From JACCSI01 sp035575715 (lineage in GTDB: Bacteria; Acidobacteriota; Vicinamibacteria; Vicinamibacterales; UBA2999): a stretch of 64,000 nucleotides of DNA. The position numbers and the translations under genes are program-made. The notes under the pieces are model-generated. The model saw nothing but the letters and a program-made list of their open reading frames with translations. It did no database searches and was not told the DNA's origin. The DNA is taken from positions 186,001 through 250,000 of the forward strand of contig DATLXN010000012.1 of the NCBI GenBank assembly GCA_035575715.1. Direction: 5' to 3'. The first letter of the stretch is position 1, and each line of letters starts with the position of its first letter. Of the stretch, positions 15,899-24,331 are shown one piece after another.

Positions 15899-17296
15899 AT
15901 GACACGACTCGTCGCGTCAACGCTGAAGACTGGCGTCGTGACGTTGCTGGCAGTGCCGGTGCTGATCTCGCGGCCTGCGGCTCAGCAGCAATCGGTCACC
16001 GACCGATTGGTCAACAGCCGAATGCCGATCACACTCGACGTGCCGGTTCATGACGCCGCCGGAATGGCGTTGCAGCTCATATTGGCCGCGGCCGGTGTGA
16101 CCTTTGGCATCGAGCACCCGCCGCCGGCGCCACCCGCGCCAGTCGACTTCGCCCGCCGTCCGCAACGAACCGTTGCGCTGGCAGGGATGCGATTGGGTGA
16201 TGCACTCGATGCCATCGTGCGCGAGGATCCCCGCTACGCGTGGACCGAAGTGGACGGGCGCATCATCGTGCGACCCAGTCAGCACAGCACACAGCGCTCG
16301 CTCGATACACGACTGCCGTCAATCACCGTCAGCCGGGCGTCGATGCTCGAGGCGCTCACCATTCTCAGCCACGCGATCGATCCGGCGCGGCCGCGTCCCA
16401 CCGTTGGTCAGATGGGCATGCAGTTCGAGATTCCCGGCACAGGACACGCCGCATCAGGGCCGGCAGCGGCCCGATCGATCTCGGTGGCCTTAACCAATCC
16501 CACGGCGTTCGACGTGCTCGAGGCCATGGCGCGATCGCATGGCCTTCTCTCGTGGCAGGTCCATTATGACGCCGGTGATGACTCGTTAGCCGCCTCTTCG
16601 ATCGCGCTGTCGACCATCGGCTCCATCGCGACCGCCCAGTCAGCCGCCATGCGCGACCTTGCGGCGAAGATGCGCGGCCGTTTGCGCATTCCCGTGTGGC
16701 GGTCGCTCGAGACGATGCTCTCGTTGTATCACCAACGAACCGGTGTCTTGATGGGATTGGAATTACCCCCCGACGTCGAACCGTCGCCGATCGGCGGCCC
16801 GCCGATTGACCTGACGGATCTTCCTCCTGCCGTGGCCGTCGCGCGTCTGGTCGCGCTCGACAGTCGATTCGAATGGACCGACGACGGCGGGATGTTCTCC
16901 ATCGCTCCCCGAGCGGAGTTCGTAAGTAGACCGACGGTGCTCGATCGCCGGCTGGAATCCGTAGTGATGCCAGGCCTCGCAGCTGAAGCGGCACTCGAGG
17001 TTTTAGTCGGGGCGATCGGCGGGAAACGTGTTGGGGGTGGCTACGGTGAGGGCGGGCTCCCTGGTCGCGATTCCGCCGAACAGGCCAGGCGCCGCGCAGC
17101 GAGTCGGGCGCGTACGGTCTCGCTGTCACTCGCGAACGTCACGGTGCGCGAGGTGTTGAATGCGTTGTGCCGGGCGCATGGCGCACTCTCCTGGCGCATG
17201 CGGCCGCCAAGCGCACGCGGGCGAGAGCCCTACCACTTCGATCTAGGCAGCGCCGACGGATGGAGTGTCGGCCTGTCGTTTTCGTTGAATCCATAG
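15899..17296 (+). CDS. Secreted protein with internally duplicated STN/secretin-N-like domains
   Basis: Unassigned exported protein of 465 residues with a signal peptide (LKTGVVTLLAVPVLISRPAA). The mature part consists of four segments in the order A-B-A-B. The A segments (about 43-127 and 258-350) end in RYAWTEVDGRIIVRP and RFEWTDDGGMFSIAP. The B segments (about 135-230 and 355-450) start DTRLPSITVSRASMLEALTI and DRRLESVVMPGLAAEAALEV and end HGLLSWQVHY and HGALSWRMRP. The pattern of short strand plus helix followed by a tryptophan strand recalls the STN domain of secretins and TonB receptors. A role in the outer membrane or in substrate binding is a guess. The amidase gene follows closely. 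Confidence 0.7.
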   Translation: MTRLVASTLKTGVVTLLAVPVLISRPAAQQQSVTDRLVNSRMPITLDVPVHDAAGMALQLILAAAGVTFGIEHPPPAPPAPVDFARRPQRTVALAGMRLGDALDAIVREDPRYAWTEVDGRIIVRPSQHSTQRSLDTRLPSITVSRASMLEALTILSHAIDPARPRPTVGQMGMQFEIPGTGHAASGPAAARSISVALTNPTAFDVLEAMARSHGLLSWQVHYDAGDDSLAASSIALSTIGSIATAQSAAMRDLAAKMRGRLRIPVWRSLETMLSLYHQRTGVLMGLELPPDVEPSPIGGPPIDLTDLPPAVAVARLVALDSRFEWTDDGGMFSIAPRAEFVSRPTVLDRRLESVVMPGLAAEAALEVLVGAIGGKRVGGGYGEGGLPGRDSAEQARRRAASRARTVSLSLANVTVREVLNALCRAHGALSWRMRPPSARGREPYHFDLGSADGWSVGLSFSLNP

Positions 17297-17321
17297 TGTG
17301 GACAGATCCTGGAGACTGCTG

Positions 17322-18932
17322 ATGCATCGTTGTGCGGTTGTGGTCGTTTCGTCCGTGCTGCTCGCCGCTTGTGGCGTGGCCGCGCCGAGCAGTGATTCAC
17401 CGTCGCCCTCGGAGACGGCGACTGCATCGCCCCACGCGAGTGCGCTCGACGTCATCGAACTCAGCGCCGCCGATGCGCGTGATCGGATGGCGGCGGGAAC
17501 GCTCACCGCCCGGGCGCTCACGCAGGCGTATCTCGATCGCATTGCTGCCGTCGATGACGCGGGGCCGACGCTGCGCGCGGTGATCGACATCAGTCCGACG
17601 GCATTGGCCGATGCCGACGCTCGCGACCAAGAACGCAAAGCCGCCAAGGTGCGCGGCCCGCTGCACGGGATCCCGGTGCTACTCAAGGACAACATCGACA
17701 GCGCCGGTATGGTGAATTCCGCGGGCTCGTTGGCGCTCGCAGAGAACCGTCCGAAGCAGGATGCGTTTCTGGTCGCGCGGCTGCGCGATGCGGGCGCGGT
17801 GATCCTCGGGCGCACCAACCTGAGCGAGTGGGCCAACTTCCGCTCGACGCGCTCGACCTCCGGCTGGAGTTCGCGTGGCGGACAGACGAAAAATCCCTAC
17901 GTGCTCGATCGCAATCCCTGTGGGTCAAGCGCCGGGACGGGCACGGCGATCGCCGCAAGCCTCGGCGCCATTGGCGTCGGCACCGAAACAGACGGCAGCA
18001 TCATCTGCCCCGCGGCGGTCGCTGGTCTGGTCGGCCTCAAGCCGACGGTTGGCGTGATCAGCCGGTCCGGCGTGATTCCCATTTCGATCTCGCAAGACAC
18101 CGCGGGACCGATGGCGCGCACCGTGGCGGATGCCGCCATGTTGATGAACGGACTTGCCGGCGTCGATGCGAACGACCCGGCCGGCGCCGCGGCCGCCGGC
18201 AAGATTCCGGCGGACTACACGACGTTTCTCGATGCGGGCGCGCTGAAGGGGAAGCGTTTCGGTGTGCTCCGACAGGCGATGGACTTTCACCCCGACGTTG
18301 ACAAGGCGATGGAAACCGCGATGGCCGCGGTCAAGACCGCGGGCGGGGAGGTGGTCGACATCAAGATCGCCAACTACAACGACTGGAATGACAGCGAGTT
18401 CGAGGTGTTGCTCTACGAATTCAAAGATGGGCTCAACGCCTATCTGAAATCGAGCGGCTCGCCGCACACCTCGCTCGAAGCGCTAATCGCCTGGAACAAG
18501 GCGAACGCCGAGAAGGCGATGCCGTTCTTCGGGCAGGAGCTGTTCGAGCGTGCGCAGGCGAAGGGCGCGGTGAGTGATGCTGCTTACGTCAAAGCGCGAT
18601 CCGCCGCACGTCGCATGGCCGGCCAGGACGGATTGCTCGTGGCGCTCAGGCGTGACAAGCTCGCCGCGGTGATCGTGCCGAGTATGTCGCCGGCGTGGCC
18701 GACCGATCACGTCCTCGGTGATCACTTCGTCGGTGCGGGTTACGGCATGGCCGCCGTCGCCGGCACGCCCAGCATCACCATCCCGATCGGCGAGACGCAC
18801 GGCTTGCCACTTGGTCTGACGTTCATGGGCGCACCGTACAGCGAGGGTGAGTTGATCAGCTACGCCTATGCGCTTGAGCAGTTGACCAAGGCGCGCAAGG
18901 CGCCGCAATACAAGCCGACGCTCGCCCAATAA
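17322..18932 (+). CDS. Amidase signature family enzyme, lipoprotein
   Basis: Hydrolyses an amide bond with the Ser-cisSer-Lys triad of the amidase signature family. The residues are in place: Lys122 (LLKDNIDSAG), cis-Ser202 in NPCGSSAGTG and nucleophile Ser226 in GTETDGSIICPAA, with the family's usual spacing of 24 between the two serines. A lipobox (VLLAAC) shows export and lipid anchoring, unlike the cytosolic GatA. A GGAG site lies seven bases before the ATG at 17322. Length 536 is usual for exported members. It lies between two other exported-protein genes in the same direction. Substrate unknown. Confidence 0.93.
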   Translation: MHRCAVVVVSSVLLAACGVAAPSSDSPSPSETATASPHASALDVIELSAADARDRMAAGTLTARALTQAYLDRIAAVDDAGPTLRAVIDISPTALADADARDQERKAAKVRGPLHGIPVLLKDNIDSAGMVNSAGSLALAENRPKQDAFLVARLRDAGAVILGRTNLSEWANFRSTRSTSGWSSRGGQTKNPYVLDRNPCGSSAGTGTAIAASLGAIGVGTETDGSIICPAAVAGLVGLKPTVGVISRSGVIPISISQDTAGPMARTVADAAMLMNGLAGVDANDPAGAAAAGKIPADYTTFLDAGALKGKRFGVLRQAMDFHPDVDKAMETAMAAVKTAGGEVVDIKIANYNDWNDSEFEVLLYEFKDGLNAYLKSSGSPHTSLEALIAWNKANAEKAMPFFGQELFERAQAKGAVSDAAYVKARSAARRMAGQDGLLVALRRDKLAAVIVPSMSPAWPTDHVLGDHFVGAGYGMAAVAGTPSITIPIGETHGLPLGLTFMGAPYSEGELISYAYALEQLTKARKAPQYKPTLAQ

Positions 18933-18973
18933 TCCGCGGATACACTTTGCTGTCGCGAATCCCGGAGGCCCTG

Positions 18974-20656
18974 ATGAACGTGCGCCGATCAACCATGACG
19001 ATAATCACCGCACTCACGCGGCCGCTGACCGCCGCGGCCCCAAACGCCGCGATGAATCGACGCCGTACGCTCGTGGCCGTTGCCACGCTCACCTGTCTCA
19101 GCATCCTTGTAATGGGCCACGTCACCCGCGTTGCCGCGCAAAGCGACGCGCGCGCCATCCAGGTGGGGGCGCCGTACTTTGCCGACCCTGACCGCCGCAC
19201 CAAGCTGACCGCGGTGTTCGCTGATATCGATCGCGCGTTCACCGAATTCGCGTCACGCGAACACGTCCCCGGTGCCGCCTGGGGCATCGTCATCGACGGC
19301 GAATTGGCGCACGTCGGTGTCACCGGTTATCGCGAGTTGCCGACCAAAGCGCCCATCAATGGCGACACGGTGTTTCGCATCGCCTCGATGACCAAGAGCT
19401 TCACCGCGATGGCGATCATCAAGCTGCGCGATGAGGGCAAGCTCTCGCTCGACGATCCCGCCGAGCGGTACGTGCCCGAACTCCAGGGCTTGAAATATCC
19501 CACGACGGATTCGCCCCGGATCACCATCCGTCACCTGCTCTCGCACGCCGAAGGCTTCCCCGAGGACAACCCGTGGGGCGACCAGCAACTTGCCGCAACC
19601 GACGCCGAGATGAACGCAATGATGCGCGGCGGGATTCCGTTTTCCAACGCGCCCGGCATCGCCTATGAGTACTCGAATTACGGCTTTGCGATTCTCGGCC
19701 GGATCGTGACCAACGTCGCGAAGATGTCGTACCGCGAGTACGTGGCGGCGCACATCCTGAAACCACTTGGCCTCACCTCGACGACGCTCGAACCCGGCGC
19801 CGTGCCGGCGGCGCGCCTCGCGCACGGCTACCGCTGGGAAGACAACCAGTGGAAAGAAGAGCCGCAGTTGCCCGACGGCGCGTTTGGCCCGATGGGCGGC
19901 ATGCTGACCTCGATCAACGATCTGACCCGCTATGTTGCGACCTTCGTCGGCGCGTGGCCGCCGCGCGACGGACCGGAAACATCGCCGATCAAGCGATCGT
20001 CGCTGCGCGAGATGCAGCAGGTGGCGCGCCCGCGGCCAAGCACGGTGGGTCGTAGCGCAGATGGTACCGCGCTGCTCAACGCCGGCGGTTACGGCTACGG
20101 TCTCGGCATCACCGAGACCTGCAGCTATGGTCATGTCGTCGCGCATAGCGGCGGCTTGCCCGGGTTTGGCTCGCAGATGCGGTGGCTGCCGGAGTACGGC
20201 GTCGGGCTGATCGCGATGGGAAATCGCACCTATACCGGCTGGGGCGGGCCCTTTTCAACGGCGTTGGAGTTGCTCCAGAAAACCGGCGGGCTCACCCGGC
20301 GCGTGCAGCAGGCATCGCCGGAATTACTCACCGCGCGCGAAGCGGTGACTCGCTTGATCGTGCAATGGGACGACACGCTGGCCGATCGGATCGCCGCCAA
20401 TAACCTCTACCTCGATCGCAGCAAAGATCGGCGTCGCGCCGAACTCGCGTCGTTGCGAGACACAGTCGGCGCCTGCTCGCCGGCGACCGGGCCGTTCGTC
20501 CATGTCGAAAACGCCTTGCGTGGCACCTGGAACATGACCTGCGAGCGTGGCCAGGTTGGCGTGGCCATTACCCTGGCGCCAACGACACCACCGCTGGTGC
20601 AGTTTCTCGAAGTCGGACCGCCACAGACGCCGCCGCGGCCGGCCTGCACGCCGTAG
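18974..20656 (+). CDS. Serine hydrolase, beta-lactamase class C / penicillin-binding fold, exported
   Basis: Beta-lactamase-fold serine hydrolase (class C, EstB or DD-peptidase-like). The three motifs are present: SMTK with Ser138 and Lys141, Tyr in YEYSNYGF, and HSGG in VVAHSGGLPGF. A hydrophobic leader (RTLVAVATLTCLSILVMGHV) precedes the mature protein. After the catalytic domain a C-terminal region of about 120 residues ends with a presumed lipocalin-like or DUF3471-like strand set (ALRGTWNMTCERGQVGVAIT). GGAGG lies six bases before the ATG. The gene ends directly at a long heptad array. Confidence 0.92.
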   Translation: MNVRRSTMTIITALTRPLTAAAPNAAMNRRRTLVAVATLTCLSILVMGHVTRVAAQSDARAIQVGAPYFADPDRRTKLTAVFADIDRAFTEFASREHVPGAAWGIVIDGELAHVGVTGYRELPTKAPINGDTVFRIASMTKSFTAMAIIKLRDEGKLSLDDPAERYVPELQGLKYPTTDSPRITIRHLLSHAEGFPEDNPWGDQQLAATDAEMNAMMRGGIPFSNAPGIAYEYSNYGFAILGRIVTNVAKMSYREYVAAHILKPLGLTSTTLEPGAVPAARLAHGYRWEDNQWKEEPQLPDGAFGPMGGMLTSINDLTRYVATFVGAWPPRDGPETSPIKRSSLREMQQVARPRPSTVGRSADGTALLNAGGYGYGLGITETCSYGHVVAHSGGLPGFGSQMRWLPEYGVGLIAMGNRTYTGWGGPFSTALELLQKTGGLTRRVQQASPELLTAREAVTRLIVQWDDTLADRIAANNLYLDRSKDRRRAELASLRDTVGACSPATGPFVHVENALRGTWNMTCERGQVGVAITLAPTTPPLVQFLEVGPPQTPPRPACTP

Positions 20657-20670
20657 CGCGGCTGCGCCGC

Positions 20671-20813
20671 GAAGACGGAAAGACGAAAGACGAAAGACGA
20701 AAGACGAAAGACGAAAGACGAAAGACGGAAGCCGACGACGGGCGCCCGACGCCCGACGCCCGACGCCCGACGCCCGACGCCAGACGACCGACGACCGACC
20801 ACCGACCACCGAG
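20671..20813. repeat. Heptanucleotide tandem repeat arrays (three successive unit types)
   Basis: Three arrays follow one another: GAAAGAC-type units (20671-20728), CCCGACG units (about 20744-20782), then GACCGAC/GACCACC units to 20813. All have a 7-base period while the unit sequence changes. They fill the gap between the beta-lactamase-like gene and the decayed metallo-beta-lactamase gene. Confidence 0.85.
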
Positions 20814-20875
20814 CGAAGGCACGTGCGCTCGGACCTGAAGGCCGAGTGCCGAAAGCAGAAAGGCGAAAGCAACAC

Positions 20876-22001
20876 ATGTCTGCATTAATGCGAGTCGTTG
20901 CCGCCGGATGGTTGTTGGTCTACGCGACCGATGCGCGCGCGCAACATGCGCGCGTCGTCGATCTTGGCGGCGGGTTGTATCAAGCGACCGGCGTCATGGG
21001 CGGCACGGCGGTGCGAGTGCCCCAGAGCAATACCTTCCTGATCGTCACCAGCGGGGGCAACGTCGTGGTCGACACGTCAATCGCCGCCGCGGCCAAGGGT
21101 CACAAAGACGCGCTGACCGCGATCAGTCACGCACCAGTGCGCGCGATCGTTCTCACGCATGCGCACGGGGACCACACCGGCGGCATTGCACTGTGGCGGC
21201 AGCCGGACACGCAGATCATCGCCCAGCGTCAGTATCCAGAGTTCCTGGATACACCGCACGACTCGCGGGTTACTTTGCGAGGGCCAACGTGGCGCAGTTC
21301 GGGGCATCAGTGGCCGGACTGGCTGCCGCCGGGACGCGGACGACGCCAGCGCCGGGTGTCCAGCCCACCGTCCTGTTCGACGAGACACACCACTTTGAGG
21401 TCGGTGACACGCGATTCGAACTCCTGCACACACCTGGAGAAACCCCGGACCATCTGACGGTCTGGATTCCTAAGTTACGAGCGGCCTTGGTCGGCGACAA
21501 CTTCTACGAATCCTTTCCGAACATCTACACGTTGCGAGGGACGCGGCCGCGCTGGGCAATGGATTACGTGAAGTCGCTCGACCGCGTGCTCGCGCTCGAA
21601 CCGGAGATGGTGTTGCCGAGTCATGGACCGGCGATTCGCGGGCGTGCCGAAGTGCGGCGGCAGCTGACCAGGTATCGCGACGCCATCCTCTATGTGCATG
21701 ACGCGACGGTCAAGGGCATGAACGAGGGCAAAGATGTGGTCTCGCTGATGCGCGAGATCACATTGCCATCTGACATGAACCTGGGCGAGTCGTACGGCGC
21801 GTTGACCTGGTCGATACGCGGTATCTATGAAGGCTACGTCGGCTGACCGACATGGCCCTCGCCGTCAACGCCGCTCATCGTCCTGCGCTCGAGGCGCGCC
21901 TGAAGGCGCTGCAAGCGCTCGACGCCGCCTCGAGTAACAGCAATGAGCGCGGCTGGCTGGCTGCCGGCATTCGCGAAGCCGAGCGGAAACTGAAACAATG
22001 A
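20876..22001 (+). pseudogene. Decayed metallo-beta-lactamase fold hydrolase (alkyl sulfatase-like), frameshift plus internal deletion
   Basis: The first frame (from ATG 20876) has a signal peptide, RVPQSNTFLIVTSGGNVVVD and the zinc motif LTHAHGDHTGG. Near 21249 it must lose one base to continue as ARLAGYFARANVAQFG in the next frame, through DHLTVWIPKLRAALVGDNFY and LPSHGPAIRG, ending at 21846 after GIYEGYVG. Directly after this stop, in a third frame (to 22001), comes ALEARLKALQALDAASSNSN and ERGWLAAGIREA, which I recognise as the C-terminus of the same family of alkyl-sulfatase-like hydrolases. The middle part between them is absent. One lesion could be a sequencing error, but two different lesions point to real gene loss. 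Confidence 0.7.
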
Positions 22002-22020
22002 TCCCCGCTCGGCATACAAC

Positions 22021-22098
22021 CGCCGACTGACCACCGACGACCGACCACTGACCACTGACCACTGACCACTGACCACTGACGACTGACCACCGACGACT
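22021..22098. repeat. Heptanucleotide tandem repeat array (unit GACCACT)
   Basis: About ten units of GACCACT with GACCACC, GACGACC and GACGACT variants, directly upstream of the SPFH gene promoter. The same GACCACC unit recurs upstream of the ligD-type gene at 24288-24330 and in the third array ending at 20813. Confidence 0.85.
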
Positions 22099-22102
22099 CG
22101 GA

Positions 22103-22108
22103 TAGAAT
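22103..22108 (+). promoter_or_regulatory. Putative -10 box of SPFH gene
   Basis: TAGAAT ends eight bases before the ATG at 22117, immediately after the GACCACT array. No Shine-Dalgarno sequence is present. CTGACC hexamers in the repeat lie in the -35 zone, but the spacing is not convincing. Confidence 0.45.
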
Positions 22109-22116
22109 CACCACAC

Positions 22117-23169
22117 ATGGGTATCATCGACTTCCTCAAAGGCGAGCTGATCGAGATCATCGAGTGGACCGATGATTCCCGGGACACGCTCGCATGGCGC
22201 TTCCCCGACGACGACAAGGCGATCAAGAACGGGGCGCAGTTGATCGTCCGCGAGTCGCAGGTCGCGCAGTTTGTCTATCTTGGTGAATTCGGCGACACGT
22301 TCAAGCCGGGCAAGCACACGCTGACCACCGACAACATCCCGATCCTGACCCGGCTCAAGTCGTGGAAGTACGGGCTCGAGTCGCCGTTCAAGGTTGACGT
22401 CTACTTTGTCGTCACCCGCCTGTTCACCGGCAACAAGTGGGGCACGTCGAACCCGGTGATGTTGCGCGACAACGACTTCGGCGTCGTCCGCGTCCGGGCC
22501 TTCGGCACCTATGATTTCAAGATTGTCGAGCCGCGGACCTTCCTGCGCGAAGTGGCCGGCTCCGATCACAACTTCCGCCTCGATGAATTCGCCGACACGA
22601 TGCGCTCGCGCATTGTCAGCATCTTCACCGACGCGATTGCCTCGGCCAAGATACCGGTGCTCGACGTGGCGTCGCGTTACACCGAACTCGGCGAAGCGTT
22701 ACTGCCGCTGATCAATCCCGCGATGATCGCCAAGTACGGCCTCGAGATCACCAGCTTCATCGTCGAGAACGTGTCGGTGCCGCCGGAAGTCGAGGCGGCG
22801 ATCGACAAACGGTCGAGCATGACGGCGATCGGCAATCTCAACGACTTCGTGAAATACCAAATGGGCAAGGGCTTCGAGTCCGGCGGCGGCGCCGGCGCCG
22901 CGGGCACCGCGGCCGAACTGGCGGTGGGCTTTGGCATTGCGCAACAGATGATGCAACAAGGCTTTGCCGGTGGACAGGCGACGCCCACGGTCGCTGGGCC
23001 GGCGGCGGCGTTGCCCGAACTGATCAGTGTTGCGGAAGCGGCGCAGGCGCTCGGCGTGTCCGAAGCGGATGTCACCGCTGTACTCGAGGCCGGCGATCTC
23101 AAAGGCAAGAAAATCGGCACGACGTGGCGCATCTCGCGGGCCGCGCTGACCACTTATATGTCGGCCTGA
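22117..23169 (+). CDS. SPFH-domain protein (YdjI-like) with C-terminal excisionase-type helix-turn-helix
   Basis: Flotillin/SPFH family protein of the virion-core/YdjI subgroup. Residues 1-250 form the SPFH domain (MGIIDFLKGELIEIIEWTDD, AQFVYLGEFGDTFKPGKHTL, FGTYDFKIVEPRTFL). A Gly/Ala-rich linker with a hydrophobic helix follows, and the C-terminus (about 300-350) reads ISVAEAAQALGVSEADVTAV then GTTWRISRAAL, the pattern of small excisionase/MerR-like DNA-binding domains. Relatives usually end in a zinc ribbon or GYF-like domain. The following gene encodes a zinc-ribbon membrane protein, and such pairs work with PspA in Bacillus envelope stress; no pspA is in view. No ribosome binding site: probably leaderless. 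Confidence 0.85.
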   Translation: MGIIDFLKGELIEIIEWTDDSRDTLAWRFPDDDKAIKNGAQLIVRESQVAQFVYLGEFGDTFKPGKHTLTTDNIPILTRLKSWKYGLESPFKVDVYFVVTRLFTGNKWGTSNPVMLRDNDFGVVRVRAFGTYDFKIVEPRTFLREVAGSDHNFRLDEFADTMRSRIVSIFTDAIASAKIPVLDVASRYTELGEALLPLINPAMIAKYGLEITSFIVENVSVPPEVEAAIDKRSSMTAIGNLNDFVKYQMGKGFESGGGAGAAGTAAELAVGFGIAQQMMQQGFAGGQATPTVAGPAAALPELISVAEAAQALGVSEADVTAVLEAGDLKGKKIGTTWRISRAALTTYMSA

Positions 23170-23184
23170 TCGCGAGTCTCGCGA

Positions 23185-24282
23185 TTGACTGAGATCTCGG
23201 CGCTCGACAAACACGCCTGCCCGGCTTGTGGCGCGCAGGCGGAGTGGAATCCGACCACCCAGAAATTGGTCTGCGCCTTTTGCGGGACCGAGTCGCCGTA
23301 TCAGATCAACCGCGAGCTGGGTAAGGTCGCGGAATCGGATCTGGCGACGACGCTGCGCGATCTGCCAACCGACGAGGCCGCGTTGCTTGCGGCGAAGCGC
23401 ACCGTGCAGTGCCAAAGCTGCAAAGCGGTCATGGAGTTCGACACCGGGCGGGTCGGCCAGAACTGCGAGTTCTGCGGCTCGCCGGCGCTGGTGAGTTATC
23501 AGCAACTCCAGACCGCGGTCGCACCGCAGGGCGTGCTGCCATTCAAGATCGACAAGGCGCGCGTCCGAGACGACATCCGGCGCTGGTGGCGAAGTAAATG
23601 GCTCGCCCCGGGGCGTCTCGGCAAAGCGGCACTCGTCGACACCGTGCACAGCATTTACATTCCCTACTGGACCTTTGACGCGCGCGTGCATTGCCCGTGG
23701 GAGGCCGAAGCCGGGCATCATTACTACGTCAGCGTCGAAGGCCGCGACAGTAAAGGCCAGCGCGTCGTTCGACAAGAGCAACGCACCCGCTGGGAGCCGG
23801 CCTCCGGCGTCATCGACCATGTGTTCGACGATGACCTGGTGCCCGGCAGCCAGGGGTTGCCACTCGACCTGTTGCGACAAGTCGAGCCGTTCCCAACGCA
23901 AGAAGTGGTGGCCTATGACACCGCATTTCTGTCCGGGCACGTGGTTGAGCATTACCAGGTGGTCTTGACCGAGGCCAATAAGCAATCGCAGGAGCAGATG
24001 CACGCGGCGCTCGAGCAGCTGTGCGGCCAGCAGGTGCCCGGCGACACCCATCGCAATCTGCAAATCTCACCCACTTACTCCGGCCAGACGTTTAAACACG
24101 TGCTGGTGCCGATCTGGCTGCTGTCCTACAACTACGGCGCGCGCGCGTTTCAGGTCATCGTCAATGGATCCACGGGACGGATCGCGGGCAAGTACCCGTT
24201 CAGCGCGTGGAAGATCGCCTTCCTCGTGGTGCTCGCGCTGATTGCGGTGATGATTTTCCTCACGGTTGCCGCCGAGCAGTAA
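23185..24282 (+). CDS. Double zinc-ribbon protein with C-terminal membrane anchor (YdjG-like)
   Basis: Partner of the preceding SPFH protein. Two zinc ribbons open the protein, CPACG with CAFCG (about residues 11-34) and CQSCK with CEFCG (about 75-98). A long beta-rich soluble part follows (VDTVHSIYIPYWTFDARVHC, HVLVPIWLLSYNYGARAFQV), and a single transmembrane helix (IAFLVVLALIAVMIFLTVAA) closes it. In Bacillus subtilis YdjG and YdjI act together at the membrane to recruit PspA; the same pairing here suggests a membrane-stress role. The start is TTG at 23185, only 15 bases after the SPFH stop, so the two are co-transcribed. Confidence 0.82.
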   Translation: MTEISALDKHACPACGAQAEWNPTTQKLVCAFCGTESPYQINRELGKVAESDLATTLRDLPTDEAALLAAKRTVQCQSCKAVMEFDTGRVGQNCEFCGSPALVSYQQLQTAVAPQGVLPFKIDKARVRDDIRRWWRSKWLAPGRLGKAALVDTVHSIYIPYWTFDARVHCPWEAEAGHHYYVSVEGRDSKGQRVVRQEQRTRWEPASGVIDHVFDDDLVPGSQGLPLDLLRQVEPFPTQEVVAYDTAFLSGHVVEHYQVVLTEANKQSQEQMHAALEQLCGQQVPGDTHRNLQISPTYSGQTFKHVLVPIWLLSYNYGARAFQVIVNGSTGRIAGKYPFSAWKIAFLVVLALIAVMIFLTVAAEQ

Positions 24283-24287
24283 CTCCC

Positions 24288-24330
24288 GACCACCGACCAC
24301 CGACCACCGACCACCGACCACCGACCACCG
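24288..24330. repeat. Heptanucleotide tandem repeat array, six exact GACCACC units
   Basis: Six uninterrupted copies of GACCACC plus one G fill the gap between the zinc-ribbon gene and the ATG of the LigD-type polymerase. It is the least degenerate array in the window and so probably the youngest. Confidence 0.92.
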
Positions 24331-24331
24331 A

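Noticed and set aside
20671..20813. Possible CRISPR array from regular repeats
   Set aside because: Units are 7 bases with no spacers, and no cas genes are nearby.
22980..23160. Prophage or integrase locus because of the excisionase-like helix-turn-helix
   Set aside because: The domain is fused to an SPFH protein and no integrase, attachment site or phage gene is near.
22699..24063. 454-codon minus-strand frame
   Set aside because: Opposite the SPFH and zinc-ribbon genes; those have clear domains, this frame does not.
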